This document shows, in pieces, positions 10,083 to 18,183 of a stretch of 64,000 bases of DNA. The stretch lies in NCBI RefSeq assembly GCF_002021565.1, contig NZ_MSZX01000002.1, forward strand, positions 124,027 through 188,026. Reading direction: 5' to 3'. A model generated the notes under the pieces. That model was not told the origin of the DNA. It saw only the letters and a program-made list of their open reading frames with translations, and searched no databases. The stretch comes from Paenibacillus selenitireducens (GTDB taxonomy: Bacteria; Bacillota; Bacilli; Paenibacillales; Paenibacillaceae). The translations under genes and the position numbers were made by a program. Positions within the stretch are counted from its first letter, which is position 1. Each line of letters opens with the position of its first letter.

Positions 10083-10847
10083 ATGGCGGAGACACAAGTG
10101 AAATCCAAAATGGTTAAGTTCATAGTTACTCGTCAAGATCAACCTGACGCGAAATCGTATACCGAAGAGTTTGAAGTACCTTATCGCCCGGGGATGAACG
10201 TCATTAGCGCTCTAATGGAAATCCAACGGAATCCTAAGAATGCGAAGGGTGAGAACACTTCTCCTGTATGCTGGGAATCGAACTGTCTGGAAGAAGTATG
10301 CGGCGCTTGTTCCATGGTGATTAATGGGAAACCCCGTCAGGCATGTTCCGCGCTTGTTGATAAGCTAGAGCAACCTGTAAGAATCGCACCTATGAGCACG
10401 TTCCCCGTCGTACGTGACTTGGTCATTGATCGCAGTCGGATGTTCAATGCGCTGAAGAAAGTCAAAGCATGGATTCCGATTGATGGTACGTATGATTTAG
10501 GTCCTGGACCGCGTATGGCAGAATCCAAGCGTCAATGGGCGTATGAATTGTCCAAGTGTATGACTTGCGGCGTATGCCTTGAAGCTTGTCCGAATGTGAA
10601 TGATAAGAACAGCTTTATCGGTCCGGCACCGATCTCGCAAGTACGCTTATTCAATGCGCACCCTACGGGTGAAATGAATAAGGAAGAACGTCTAGAGGCA
10701 TTGATGGAAGAGGGCGGCATCGAGGGCTGCGGCAACTCGCAGAACTGTGTACGTTCTTGTCCGAAAGGCATTCCACTCACGACGTCGATCGCCGAAATGA
10801 ACAAAGCAACAACAAAGCATATGTTCAAGAAGTGGTTAGGCGTATAA
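10083..10847 (+). CDS. sdhB: Succinate dehydrogenase iron-sulfur subunit
   Basis: This 254-residue subunit carries the electron relay from FAD to the haems of SdhC. The N-terminal plant-type ferredoxin domain ligates a 2Fe-2S cluster (CWESNCLEEVCGACSM, then a fourth Cys at RQAC). The C-terminal domain has the 4Fe-4S motif CMTCGVCLEACP and a second Cys set GCGNSQNCVRSCPKGIP for the 3Fe-4S/4Fe-4S clusters. The start lies 2 bp after the sdhA stop, and its ribosome binding site (AAAGGAG) is inside the end of sdhA. Confidence 0.98.
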   Translation: MAETQVKSKMVKFIVTRQDQPDAKSYTEEFEVPYRPGMNVISALMEIQRNPKNAKGENTSPVCWESNCLEEVCGACSMVINGKPRQACSALVDKLEQPVRIAPMSTFPVVRDLVIDRSRMFNALKKVKAWIPIDGTYDLGPGPRMAESKRQWAYELSKCMTCGVCLEACPNVNDKNSFIGPAPISQVRLFNAHPTGEMNKEERLEALMEEGGIEGCGNSQNCVRSCPKGIPLTTSIAEMNKATTKHMFKKWLGV

Positions 10848-10876
10848 GCTAGGCAGATCATATGTAAGTATAAATC

Positions 10877-10955
10877 AAAAGGCATACGGTAGAGCACTTT
10901 CGATGGAAGGATAGATATCATTCCAGAAAGGTACTCGTACACGTATGCCTTTTTT
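10877..10955. terminator. Long bidirectional terminator between sdhB and the DAHP synthase gene
   Basis: AAAAGGCATACG (10877) pairs perfectly with CGTATGCCTTTT at the right end. The outer stem has an A-run on one side and a T-run on the other, so it can stop both convergent transcripts. The interior continues as an imperfect stem (GTAGAGCACTTTC against GAAAGGTACTCGTAC). Confidence 0.85.
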
Positions 10956-10957
10956 AC

Positions 10958-12052
10958 TCATTGTTCTTTGAATAGACCCGAGGATTTCACGCGATGCCAG
11001 AAATCATGGAACTGCTCAATGTTCAACTGCTGCTGTGCATCGGATAATGCAGTTGCAGGATCTGGGTGCACTTCAACCATGACACCGTCTGCTCCGGCAG
11101 CAAGCGCTGCTTTTGCACAGGGGACAAGAATATCTTTGCGGCCTGTGGAATGCGTAACATCCACCAAGACCGGTAAATGTGTCTCTTGCTTCAAGATAGG
11201 TACAGCTGAGATATCTAAGGTGTTCCGTGTCCATTTCTCATACGTACGTATGCCGCGCTCAATGAGGATGACGTTGGGGTTACCGCCTGCTACAATATAT
11301 TCCGCTGCAAGAATTAACTCTTCGATCGTTGCAGAGAGCCCGCGTTTCAATACGATCGGTACACCGACCTGACCTGCTGCTTTGAGCAATTCAAAGTTCT
11401 GCATGTTCCGTGCACCAATCTGTATAATATCGATATAATTCGCTGCCAGCTCAATATGGCCTGGATGAACAATTTCGCTGACGGTGACCATATCAAGCTC
11501 ATCGGCAACTTGCTTCAAGAGCTTCAATCCTTCGATGCCTAGACCTTGGAAATCATAAGGTGAGGTCCGAGGCTTGAACGCACCACCGCGCATCACACGG
11601 ATCCCCGCATCCTTCAAAGCTGTTCCAACGGTCTTCAATTGATCATAGGATTCCACGGAACAAGGACCAGCAATCATCACTTGTGCACTTCCGCCAATCT
11701 CCACGCCTTTGACATGTACGATGGTGTTCTCTTGTTGTTTCTTGCGGCTAACAAGCAGAATTTTTTTGTGGTCTTCTTGCTGCAGGTCCAAGGAAGCTTT
11801 GAAAATCTGTTTGAATAGATGTTTTACTGTGGAATCTTCGAAAGGCCCCTCATTGTGTTGGACTAACTCTTCAAGCATCTCCCGTTCGCGGACAGGATCA
11901 TATTTCGGAATCCCTTGCTTCTGTTTGACGATTCCGATTTCCTGGGCAATGACCGCACGCTCACTTAAAAGAGATAATAATTTCATGTTAATGTCGTCTA
12001 GCTGATCTCGTAACTGTTCTAAATCTTTACTGTTCTGGCTCATCTCATTCAC
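10958..12052 (-). CDS. aroF: Bifunctional chorismate mutase / 3-deoxy-7-phosphoheptulonate synthase
   Basis: The 364-residue fusion (called aroA in B. subtilis) catalyses the first step of the shikimate pathway and carries the chorismate-prephenate mutase used as a feedback-sensing domain. Residues about 8-90 form an AroQ-type chorismate mutase ([20 protein letters not shown]). The rest is a class Ibeta DAHP synthase barrel with [57 protein letters not shown] and HSTGRKD. The ATG at 12052 is preceded by AAGGAGTGA. The gene stands alone behind a T-box leader, so transcription should respond to an uncharged aromatic tRNA. Confidence 0.95.
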   Translation of the reverse strand: MNEMSQNSKDLEQLRDQLDDINMKLLSLLSERAVIAQEIGIVKQKQGIPKYDPVREREMLEELVQHNEGPFEDSTVKHLFKQIFKASLDLQQEDHKKILLVSRKKQQENTIVHVKGVEIGGSAQVMIAGPCSVESYDQLKTVGTALKDAGIRVMRGGAFKPRTSPYDFQGLGIEGLKLLKQVADELDMVTVSEIVHPGHIELAANYIDIIQIGARNMQNFELLKAAGQVGVPIVLKRGLSATIEELILAAEYIVAGGNPNVILIERGIRTYEKWTRNTLDISAVPILKQETHLPVLVDVTHSTGRKDILVPCAKAALAAGADGVMVEVHPDPATALSDAQQQLNIEQFHDFWHRVKSSGLFKEQ

Positions 12053-12124
12053 TCCTTATATTTAACATGCATTTGTACTTTACGTTGTTATCCTTTTCAA
12101 TCGGGGCCCCTGAACATACAAAAA

Positions 12125-12407
12125 GGCTGCCTAATCAAGGGACGGTGAAACTCCGTGGTACCACCCTTGTTAGACAGCCGTGTTGGCTTTCTCGCTCAAT
12201 GCATGGTAACGTCATGCGGACGGATCACCCTAATGAAGGAGGTATTCCTTGTTCAGGGATCAACTCAGGAGCGAACTTCAACAAATCGTTTCCTTCCATG
12301 TGCTCTCAGTCGGTCGGCACACGGTCCCTGTAAGGCCGTTGTTCGTTTACTTTTCTCCGTCATCGTCTATGTTTTGTATCCAATTTCCAAATTCGTTTAA
12401 CCGGTTA
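12125..12407 (-). promoter_or_regulatory. T-box leader of the DAHP synthase gene, specifier UUC (Phe)
   Basis: Reading the minus strand, the canonical T-box core AAGGGTGGTACCACGG spans about 12168-12153. It can form either the antiterminator or a long terminator: GGCTGTCTAACAAGGG (from about 12179) against CCCTTGATTAGGCAGCC, followed by TTTTT at 12124-12120. Upstream, Stem I features are visible, including the segment GAAGTTCGCTCCTGAG. By position relative to CTCCTGAG the specifier codon is TTC at 12275-12273, followed by the expected purine. That predicts tRNA-Phe sensing. Confidence 0.88.
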
Positions 12408-12413
12408 ATAGAG

Positions 12414-12442
12414 ATTGTAATCGGTGAATTCGAATAATGCAA
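12414..12442 (-). promoter_or_regulatory. Sigma-A promoter of the T-box transcript
   Basis: Minus-strand TTGCAT (12442-12437) and TACAAT (12419-12414) are separated by exactly 17 bp. This puts the transcript start near 12407 and gives a leader of about 355 nt before the ATG. Confidence 0.6.
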
Positions 12443-12781
12443 TAGTTTTGTGTAAAGCTTTAATGCTTTATTTGTCCAAAGAGACAGCAGAAGTATGTTG
12501 ATGTATGACGTCCTTACAGTATATTCATCCTATTCTTGAAGGTTCAAGGTTTTTAAATTCTATTTGGCGATAAAAACGACCTCTACAACGCGGCTGCTCA
12601 ACCTATTTAGATAGGAGATCATCATTTCATAAGATAGAGAACTAGAGGTAAATGACTTAGGGGCATCCGATGGTTTATAGGTTTTTAGTAAAAATATATG
12701 AACCTAGCAGGGCTAGTATCGTGGCAATTTTGCAGTTTTTTATTATATTATACTATCTCGATTGAAAGGGGTAAGGCATAA
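12443..12781. other. Intergenic region with a partial hairpin-repeat copy
   Basis: No gene is visible. At 12548-12605 lies a minus-oriented partial copy of the dispersed repeat that is complete at 23494-23616: on the minus strand it reads AGCAGCCGCGTTGTAGAGG, then TTTTTATCGCCAAATAGAAT. An AT-rich stretch just before 12782 (TATTATATTATACTATC) may hold the promoter of the next gene, but no well-spaced -35 box was found. Confidence 0.5.
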
Positions 12782-13081
12782 ATGACAACAAAAGTTGAAA
12801 TTGATTTCAGGCTGAATGCTGGGGAAGGTCAAGGTTTCTATGAAAATTTAAACTTTCCTGGATTAAACGCGTTGGTGCTCGTGAGAAACCAAGGCTGTAG
12901 CAATGTTCTGCTCGTCATTACCAGATACGATGCGCCTACAGTTAACTTTGAAGTTCTTGCAAATACAGAATTTGCCGTAGAATTAAGTAATATTCAGACC
13001 ATTGGTATTCTGAACAATGGTGGTAAACCAGCCAAAGGTGACATTACACTTATTCCTAATTTCAGTCAAAGCAATTTATAA
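12782..13081 (+). CDS. Small protein of unknown function, predicted all-beta
   Basis: This 99-residue, cysteine-poor protein has no signal peptide and starts at an ATG behind AAAGGGG. Alternating hydrophobic strands (NALVLVRNQGCSNVLLVITRY, NFEVLANTEFAVELSNIQTI) and a PKxx-like loop suggest a beta sandwich. The arrangement of strands ending in a short motif and a hydrophobic 'I-x-I' strand recalls small spore-surface or appendage subunits, but this is only an impression. It is monocistronic, with its own terminator at 13128. Not assigned to a family. Confidence 0.6.
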   Translation: MTTKVEIDFRLNAGEGQGFYENLNFPGLNALVLVRNQGCSNVLLVITRYDAPTVNFEVLANTEFAVELSNIQTIGILNNGGKPAKGDITLIPNFSQSNL

Positions 13082-13127
13082 AGTTCAGCCTGAATAACGG
13101 CACAGGATCCGTATATCCTGGAAGAGA

Positions 13128-13169
13128 AAGCTATTCATTAAGGCATTCGACCTTAAGGATGGCTTTTTT
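13128..13169 (+). terminator. Rho-independent terminator of the 99-residue ORF
   Basis: AGCTATTCATTAAGG pairs with CCTTAAGGATGGCT around the loop CATTCGA and is followed by TTTTTT. Confidence 0.85.
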
Positions 13170-13232
13170 CTTTTTGTGGTAAAAAAGGGTATAATGCCAG
13201 ATAGAGAGGCTAGTGTTGTAACAGGAGGAAAC

Positions 13233-14096
13233 ATGGGGAAACATAAGATTTCGCGACGGACATTTCTGAAACGAACGGTTTTGTCGTTGTTTGGTTTGGC
13301 ATTAACCGGTGGAGCTTATACACGTTTTGTAGAGCCGATCTGGTTTGAAGTTCAACGTCTGAATTTGCAAAGTAAAAGGTTGCCGGATGTGTTCCATAAT
13401 CTGCGAATACTGCATATCAGCGACATTCATTTTGGGTTCCATATGAACGCTGAGCGGTTACAGAAGATCGTCCATACAATGAATCAGGAGCATGCGGATG
13501 TGATTTGTTTTACAGGGGATCTCATTGACGACGGGTTCGTGGATGTATCCTCGGCAATTCCCGTATTGAAGCAGCTGAACGCGCCATTCGGCAAATTTGC
13601 TGTCCTGGGTAATCACGATTATCGCCATACGACACCGGAAAAATCGATAGATGCCTTGAAGCAAGCAGGCTTTATCGTATTAAATAATGCACATGTAGAA
13701 CTACAGCTCCAAGGACAGAAGCTTGCTATTGTTGGTCTGGAGGATTGGTTCGGAGGCAAACCAAACCTGGAAGTGGCGTTACGCGGGCTACGTGATGACC
13801 AATATAAAATCCTCATGGCCCATGAGCCGGATCTTGCCGATAAAGCATCCCATTATCCGGTTGACCTTCAATTGTCAGGGCATAGCCATGGCGGGCAAAT
13901 CCGAATTCCTTGGATGCACTCTTCTCCATGGAATCCCATCATGGGGATCAAGTATCCAAGTGGTCTCTACACATTCCCACATAGCGATTTTAAGCTCTAT
14001 ACCAATCGAGGGTTGGGGATGACCTTCATGCCGATACGTTTTCTCTGCAGACCTGAAATTACGGTCATCACCCTTCAGAATAGCCATCATACGTAA
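13233..14096 (+). CDS. Tat-exported calcineurin-like metallophosphoesterase (YkuE-like)
   Basis: The start is ATG 13233 after AGGAGG (5 nt); an in-frame ATG at 13176 would add 19 residues without a ribosome binding site. Residues 5-30 form a twin-arginine signal (SRRTFLKRTVLSLFGLALTG). The metallophosphoesterase motifs follow in order: DIHFG, GDLIDDG, GNHDYRH, a His at AHEPD, and GHSHGGQ. Members hydrolyse phosphodiester or pyrophosphate bonds outside the membrane; B. subtilis YkuE is a Tat substrate of this type. The gene is followed at 49 bp by a second, cytoplasmic phosphoesterase. Confidence 0.9.
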   Translation: MGKHKISRRTFLKRTVLSLFGLALTGGAYTRFVEPIWFEVQRLNLQSKRLPDVFHNLRILHISDIHFGFHMNAERLQKIVHTMNQEHADVICFTGDLIDDGFVDVSSAIPVLKQLNAPFGKFAVLGNHDYRHTTPEKSIDALKQAGFIVLNNAHVELQLQGQKLAIVGLEDWFGGKPNLEVALRGLRDDQYKILMAHEPDLADKASHYPVDLQLSGHSHGGQIRIPWMHSSPWNPIMGIKYPSGLYTFPHSDFKLYTNRGLGMTFMPIRFLCRPEITVITLQNSHHT

Positions 14097-14144
14097 ATAT
14101 TAGTTCGTAAATCATAGGGTATATACCAACAAGGAGGAATTATC

Positions 14145-14885
14145 GTGCAACAAATCGCAATCATATCAGACATTCACGGCAATCTTCCCGCCCTTGAAGC
14201 GGTGCTTCGCAACATTGATCGCAGAGGCATACAAGAGATCATATGCTTGGGAGATATAGCAGGAAAAGGGCCGAACCCTGTGGAGGCTGTCGATATTATA
14301 CGCGAGCGCTGCAGCCAAGTTGTACGCGGCAATTGGGACGAATTGATTGGTCTGCAAAAGACGGATAAAGAATTGTTCACATGGCATGTAGATCGTCTGG
14401 GCGAGGAGCGATTGCGCTATTTGGCGGGGCTTCCGTTCTGCATCGACATGGTGATGAGCGGCAAACGTATTCGATTGCTTCACGCTTCACCGCAAAGCAT
14501 ATATCATCGTGTTCAGCCTTGGGATGATGAGCAGATGAGACTCGCCATGTTCGAGAATACGCCAGAGACCGGGAAGACGGAAGCGGATCTGAAGCCTGAG
14601 GTCGTAGGGTATGGAGATATCCATAATGTATTTGTCCAGCATTTGGAACAGCGGATGTTATTTAACGTGGGAAGCGTCGGGAATGCGTTAGATATGACAC
14701 AGGCATCGTATGCAATTCTCGAAGGTGTCGTAGGAGGTCCCGTAACCGAACCATTTTCGGTGCAATTGGTCCGGGTGCCTTATGACATAGAACTTGCAGT
14801 TCAACATGCCCGCGACGCGGGAATACCTGAAGAAGAGATGTACATACGGGAGCTGCGCACGGGCGTATATCAAGGGCTGCAATGA
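14145..14885 (+). CDS. Metallophosphoesterase of the YfcE/MJ0936 type
   Basis: This 246-residue cytoplasmic protein starts at GTG 14145 behind AAGGAGG. Motifs: IISDIHGNLPAL (metal-binding DxH), CLGDIAGKGPNP (GD), RGNWDE (in place of GNHE), and at the C-terminal side LLHASP and GYGDIHNVF, then FNVGSVGNA. The last two correspond to the usual GHTH and NPGS motifs. The replacement of GHTH by GDIH is notable but common in this subfamily. Substrate unknown. Cotranscription with the Tat-type phosphoesterase upstream is likely because the gap holds no terminator. Confidence 0.85.
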   Translation: MQQIAIISDIHGNLPALEAVLRNIDRRGIQEIICLGDIAGKGPNPVEAVDIIRERCSQVVRGNWDELIGLQKTDKELFTWHVDRLGEERLRYLAGLPFCIDMVMSGKRIRLLHASPQSIYHRVQPWDDEQMRLAMFENTPETGKTEADLKPEVVGYGDIHNVFVQHLEQRMLFNVGSVGNALDMTQASYAILEGVVGGPVTEPFSVQLVRVPYDIELAVQHARDAGIPEEEMYIRELRTGVYQGLQ

Positions 14886-14925
14886 GAAAACCTCGATCAA
14901 GGCCTTTCGAAGATGAGCGACCGCA
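14885..14925 (+). repeat. Partial copy of dispersed repeat (AGATGAGCGACCGC type)
   Basis: The piece GAGAAAACCTC...CTTTCGAAGATGAGCGACCGC matches the left part of the element at 23494-23616 and the inverse strand of 46180-46225. The remaining gap up to 15160 shows no gene. Confidence 0.6.
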
Positions 14926-15160
14926 GTAAAAAAAGCTTGATGAACCTGCCAGGTTGGAGCATAATGAAATGCGTGTCTGACGAGACAATGGCATGAAATT
15001 GTTCCAATATTGCCCCACTAAAGCTGCAACGTCGTATATTGGATAAATCCAGTATAGGTGCGTGAATTCGTGTCGATGGTGAGGAGTCATATTGCTATAT
15101 TGCACAAAACCAACATGCCAGTCGGACCTCCCCCAAATCTAAAAAGGTGGCAATCATCCA

Positions 15161-16135
15161 GTGAAGGCAAAACGTTGGTTTACGCATCCCGCAGGGATTA
15201 TGATTAGTTCTTTATTAGCGACCCTGTTATGGGGAAGCGCCGTTCCATTTGTTAAATTAAGTTATGTAAGACTTCAAATTACGAAAAGCGATGTGTTCGA
15301 ACAACTGCTATTCGCAGGGTATCGATTCGCCTTAGCAGGTCTATTGCTGTATCTATTGCTTCAAGTTATTTCATGGAACCAAGCCCGGCAAGGCAAGGTT
15401 GATACTGTAAGTCATGAGAAGCTGGGCGTATGGCGACTATCTCGAATTGCGTTAGTTCAGACCTTCCTTCAATACGTATTTTTCTATATCGGTCTGATGC
15501 ATAGTTCAGGAATCCAAGGAGCCATCATTTCTGGGTCTGCCTCGTTTTTCCAAATGTTATTTGCGCATGCGATATATCGGAATGAACCCTTTACGAGAGG
15601 TAAAATTGTAGGATTGTTGCTTGGTTTCGCTGGCGTATTCGCTGTGGGATTCGCACAAGGCGGGGGACTTCACTTCCAATTCGGATTTGGAGAGTTCTGT
15701 TTGTTGTTATCTGCGGCCTTTGGCGCGTTCGGCAACGTGCTGGCAAGGCATGAATCCGGGAAGGTATCCGTACTCGAATTAACCGCGAAGCAAATGATGC
15801 TCGGGGGAATTGGGCTCGCCGCCATTGGGGTTATTAACCGCGGCTGGATGCCATTTCATTTTGATATCGTAACAGGGGTCATATTCTTCTATCTTGCAAT
15901 TGTATCCGCAGGGGCTTTCGGATTATGGAATATGGTTATGAAGTTTAATCAGGTCGGCAAAGTATCGATGTATTTATTCTTGATTCCGGTATTCGGTGTG
16001 ATTCTCTCTTCCTTTATCTTGGGAGAAGCTATACATCTTGGGGTACTGTTTGCGTTAGCTAGCGTAGTATCCGGTATTATCATTGTGAATCGTACCGTTA
16101 GGGCAAAGAAAGTCGTACGAGAATTAGCCCAATAA
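15161..16135 (+). CDS. DMT superfamily transporter (EamA family)
   Basis: The 324-residue protein starts at GTG 15161 behind AAAAAGGTGG and has ten predicted membrane helices arranged as two EamA repeats (first about residues 12-165, second about 175-310). Characteristic segments are ATLLWGSAVPFVKLSY in helix 1 and the glycine-rich LLLGFAGVFAVG closing the first repeat. Such proteins export or import metabolites such as amino acids; the substrate cannot be told. It ends at a terminator shared with the convergent CDF gene. Confidence 0.85.
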   Translation: MKAKRWFTHPAGIMISSLLATLLWGSAVPFVKLSYVRLQITKSDVFEQLLFAGYRFALAGLLLYLLLQVISWNQARQGKVDTVSHEKLGVWRLSRIALVQTFLQYVFFYIGLMHSSGIQGAIISGSASFFQMLFAHAIYRNEPFTRGKIVGLLLGFAGVFAVGFAQGGGLHFQFGFGEFCLLLSAAFGAFGNVLARHESGKVSVLELTAKQMMLGGIGLAAIGVINRGWMPFHFDIVTGVIFFYLAIVSAGAFGLWNMVMKFNQVGKVSMYLFLIPVFGVILSSFILGEAIHLGVLFALASVVSGIIIVNRTVRAKKVVRELAQ

Positions 16136-16137
16136 AT

Positions 16138-16185
16138 AGAGCGACCACGAGGGCTGTCTGCAGCTTCGTGAGTCGCTCTTTGTAT
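16138..16185. terminator. Hairpin between convergent DMT and CDF genes
   Basis: AGAGCGACCACGA pairs with TCGTGAGTCGCTCT across a GGCTG/CAGC inner stem. A short T-rich tail follows on the + side. Confidence 0.7.
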
Positions 16186-16203
16186 ATTTATACGTATTTA
16201 ACT

Positions 16204-17154
16204 CTAATGCGTTAAGTGCGTGGAACTAGCCTTTTGCTTGATGAAGGCTTTACCGTATTCGCCATGCGGCAGGATGTTCGCATTTTCAATTTGAATGGTC
16301 GAGTGAGAGATATTGTATTTGGATTGTAATACTTCATTGATCCCCAGAATAATGCAGTACGGTTGAATATTATCGTCCGCGAATACATGGGCAGTTAACG
16401 AATAATGTTCCGTCGAAATCGCCCACAAATGCATTTCATGGACATCCTCAACACCTTCCACGTTACGGATGGCTTGACGAATTTCATCCAACTTGAAGTC
16501 TTCTGGGACCGATTCCATCAGTATAAGATAGGATTCGCGAATGATCTTGGCGCCGCCGATGAAGATAATGCCTCCGATGACCATACTGATCAAGGGATCG
16601 AAGAAGTAGAGTCCTGTGAAATAAATGATGATTGCGGAAATAATGACCCCTACGGAACTCAGCAAGTCCCCAATAAAATGCCATAATGCGCTTTGAACAT
16701 TTAAATTTTTCTCTTCTTTCATACTGCGGCTGAGCACGATCGTTAATACAATGTTCACAATCAGACCAATGGTTGAAATGATCAGCATGAGCTTGAAATC
16801 AATGGCCTGCGGCTCAATAAACCGGCGTATACCTTCCACAAAAATACCGATGGCGATTATGGCTAGGGCTAGACCATTCAGGAACGAGGCAATAATTTCG
16901 AATCTCAGGTAACCAAAGGTAAATTTCGCGTTCGGCTGCCGGGTAGCTAAATAGATGGCCGTCATACTAAGCCCGAGGGCCAACACATCCGAAATCATAT
17001 GGGCAGAGTCGGATAATAGGGCTAGCGAATGGGATAATATTCCGCCGATAACTTCAACAATCGTGAAGAATAACGTGAGCAGGAGTGTAATCCATAACGT
17101 TTTCTTTGATGCGCTTTGTTGTTTGACATGACCTAAATGGTGATAGTCGTACAT
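16204..17154 (-). CDS. Cation diffusion facilitator (CDF) metal exporter, CzcD-like
   Basis: The 316-residue protein starts at ATG 17154 with GAGGGAG upstream; an in-frame ATG eight codons earlier lacks a site. Six membrane helices carry the paired metal site motifs (ALLSDSAHMISD in helix 2 and ALWHFIGDLLSSVG in helix 5, the HxxxD pattern). A C-terminal cytoplasmic domain (about residues 205-316) contains DVHEMHLWAIS. The N terminus has a short His-rich segment (YDYHHLGH). Such proteins export Zn2+ and related metals in exchange for protons. Confidence 0.9.
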   Translation of the reverse strand: MYDYHHLGHVKQQSASKKTLWITLLLTLFFTIVEVIGGILSHSLALLSDSAHMISDVLALGLSMTAIYLATRQPNAKFTFGYLRFEIIASFLNGLALAIIAIGIFVEGIRRFIEPQAIDFKLMLIISTIGLIVNIVLTIVLSRSMKEEKNLNVQSALWHFIGDLLSSVGVIISAIIIYFTGLYFFDPLISMVIGGIIFIGGAKIIRESYLILMESVPEDFKLDEIRQAIRNVEGVEDVHEMHLWAISTEHYSLTAHVFADDNIQPYCIILGINEVLQSKYNISHSTIQIENANILPHGEYGKAFIKQKASSTHLTH

Positions 17155-17304
17155 GTCGTCACACTCCCTCTTGTACACATAAATAGGATAGAATTAACAT
17201 CGTGATAACATTTTGTTACACAAATGAAATATTTCTGTTATCGCACCATAATGTTGGCAGGTTAATATAACTAACAAGACCCCCTTTTAATAAATATACA
17301 TTTG

Positions 17305-17334
17305 GGACCTACCTCGGTAGGTCCTCTTTTTTTG
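17305..17334 (+). terminator. Strong + strand terminator hairpin with no + strand gene upstream
   Basis: GGACCTACC TC GGTAGGTCC is a perfect 9-bp stem followed by TCTTTTTTT on the + strand. Both neighbouring genes are on the minus strand. On that strand the tail (AAATGTATATTTATT) is T-poor, so the orientation fits an unannotated + transcript better than the PHP gene. Confidence 0.55.
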
Positions 17335-17352
17335 TTCTTTTGTAAATATCGC

Positions 17353-18168
17353 TTAAAGGGTTACCCGCTGCTTCTGTTTCTGTTTAAAATATACCCATGA
17401 CGTAAACCCGAGCTGCTTCAAGCGAGTTCGAACTTGTTCCCATTCATCGCCGACACGGCTTGGAATATGAGCATCCGATCCGAATGTTACATCCACGCCA
17501 TAGAATAGGGCACGCTCTAGAATCTCATCGGACGGGTACCAACCGCCAACTAGTTTGGTCTTTCCTGAGGTATTGATCTCGATCGCCACGCCGCATTCAC
17601 CGATCACTTGGAGTGCACCGTCAATGGATTCCGGCGCTTGAATGCTAGAAAAATCAGGATAATTGGCTTTCATGGCATCGATATGACCGAGAATTTGGAA
17701 GATCCCGCTTTTCGCAGAATCCCGTATGAGTTCGTAATAATGCGCTTTCTCCTTCTTATGTTCAGCGGCACTTAGATCTTTCCAACGGTTTTTATTGAAT
17801 ATACTGATCCCGCGCGTCAGATGTACGGAACCAATTACATAGTCAAAGGGGTACTCCGCATATATTTGTTGATAGATGGACGCATATTCTGGAAAAAAGT
17901 CTGATTCTACGCCTAGCAAGACGTCAATTTGACCTTCATACTTGTGCTTTAACTGCAGGACTTCATCCACATAATTCACAAATTCGCTTTTTGCCATTGC
18001 GATCCCGGGGTGCAGCTGCTCTTCATCAGCATAGAAGTAGGGGGAGTGGTCGGAAATGCCGATGACCTGAAGTCCTTCACGAATGCCGGCCTGAATGTAA
18101 TCTTCGATGTTACCGTCTGCGTGACCGCAGCGGAAGTGGTGGGTGTGCAAATCAAATTTCGTTGTCAT
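17353..18168 (-). CDS. Histidinol-phosphatase, PHP family (HisK type)
   Basis: This 271-residue metal-dependent phosphatase of the PHP superfamily has the four metal motifs visible: DLHTHHFRCGHA at the N terminus, a GISDHSPY segment, GSVHLTRG near residue 130, and GSDAHIPSRVG near residue 235. B. subtilis HisJ (YtvP) is the model enzyme for the penultimate step of histidine synthesis; a different phosphoester substrate is possible. The start at 18168 has AAAGGAG upstream. It lies 15 bp behind the LysR gene and is probably cotranscribed. Confidence 0.82.
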   Translation of the reverse strand: MTTKFDLHTHHFRCGHADGNIEDYIQAGIREGLQVIGISDHSPYFYADEEQLHPGIAMAKSEFVNYVDEVLQLKHKYEGQIDVLLGVESDFFPEYASIYQQIYAEYPFDYVIGSVHLTRGISIFNKNRWKDLSAAEHKKEKAHYYELIRDSAKSGIFQILGHIDAMKANYPDFSSIQAPESIDGALQVIGECGVAIEINTSGKTKLVGGWYPSDEILERALFYGVDVTFGSDAHIPSRVGDEWEQVRTRLKQLGFTSWVYFKQKQKQRVTL

Positions 18169-18183
18169 ATGGATTTCGCTCCT

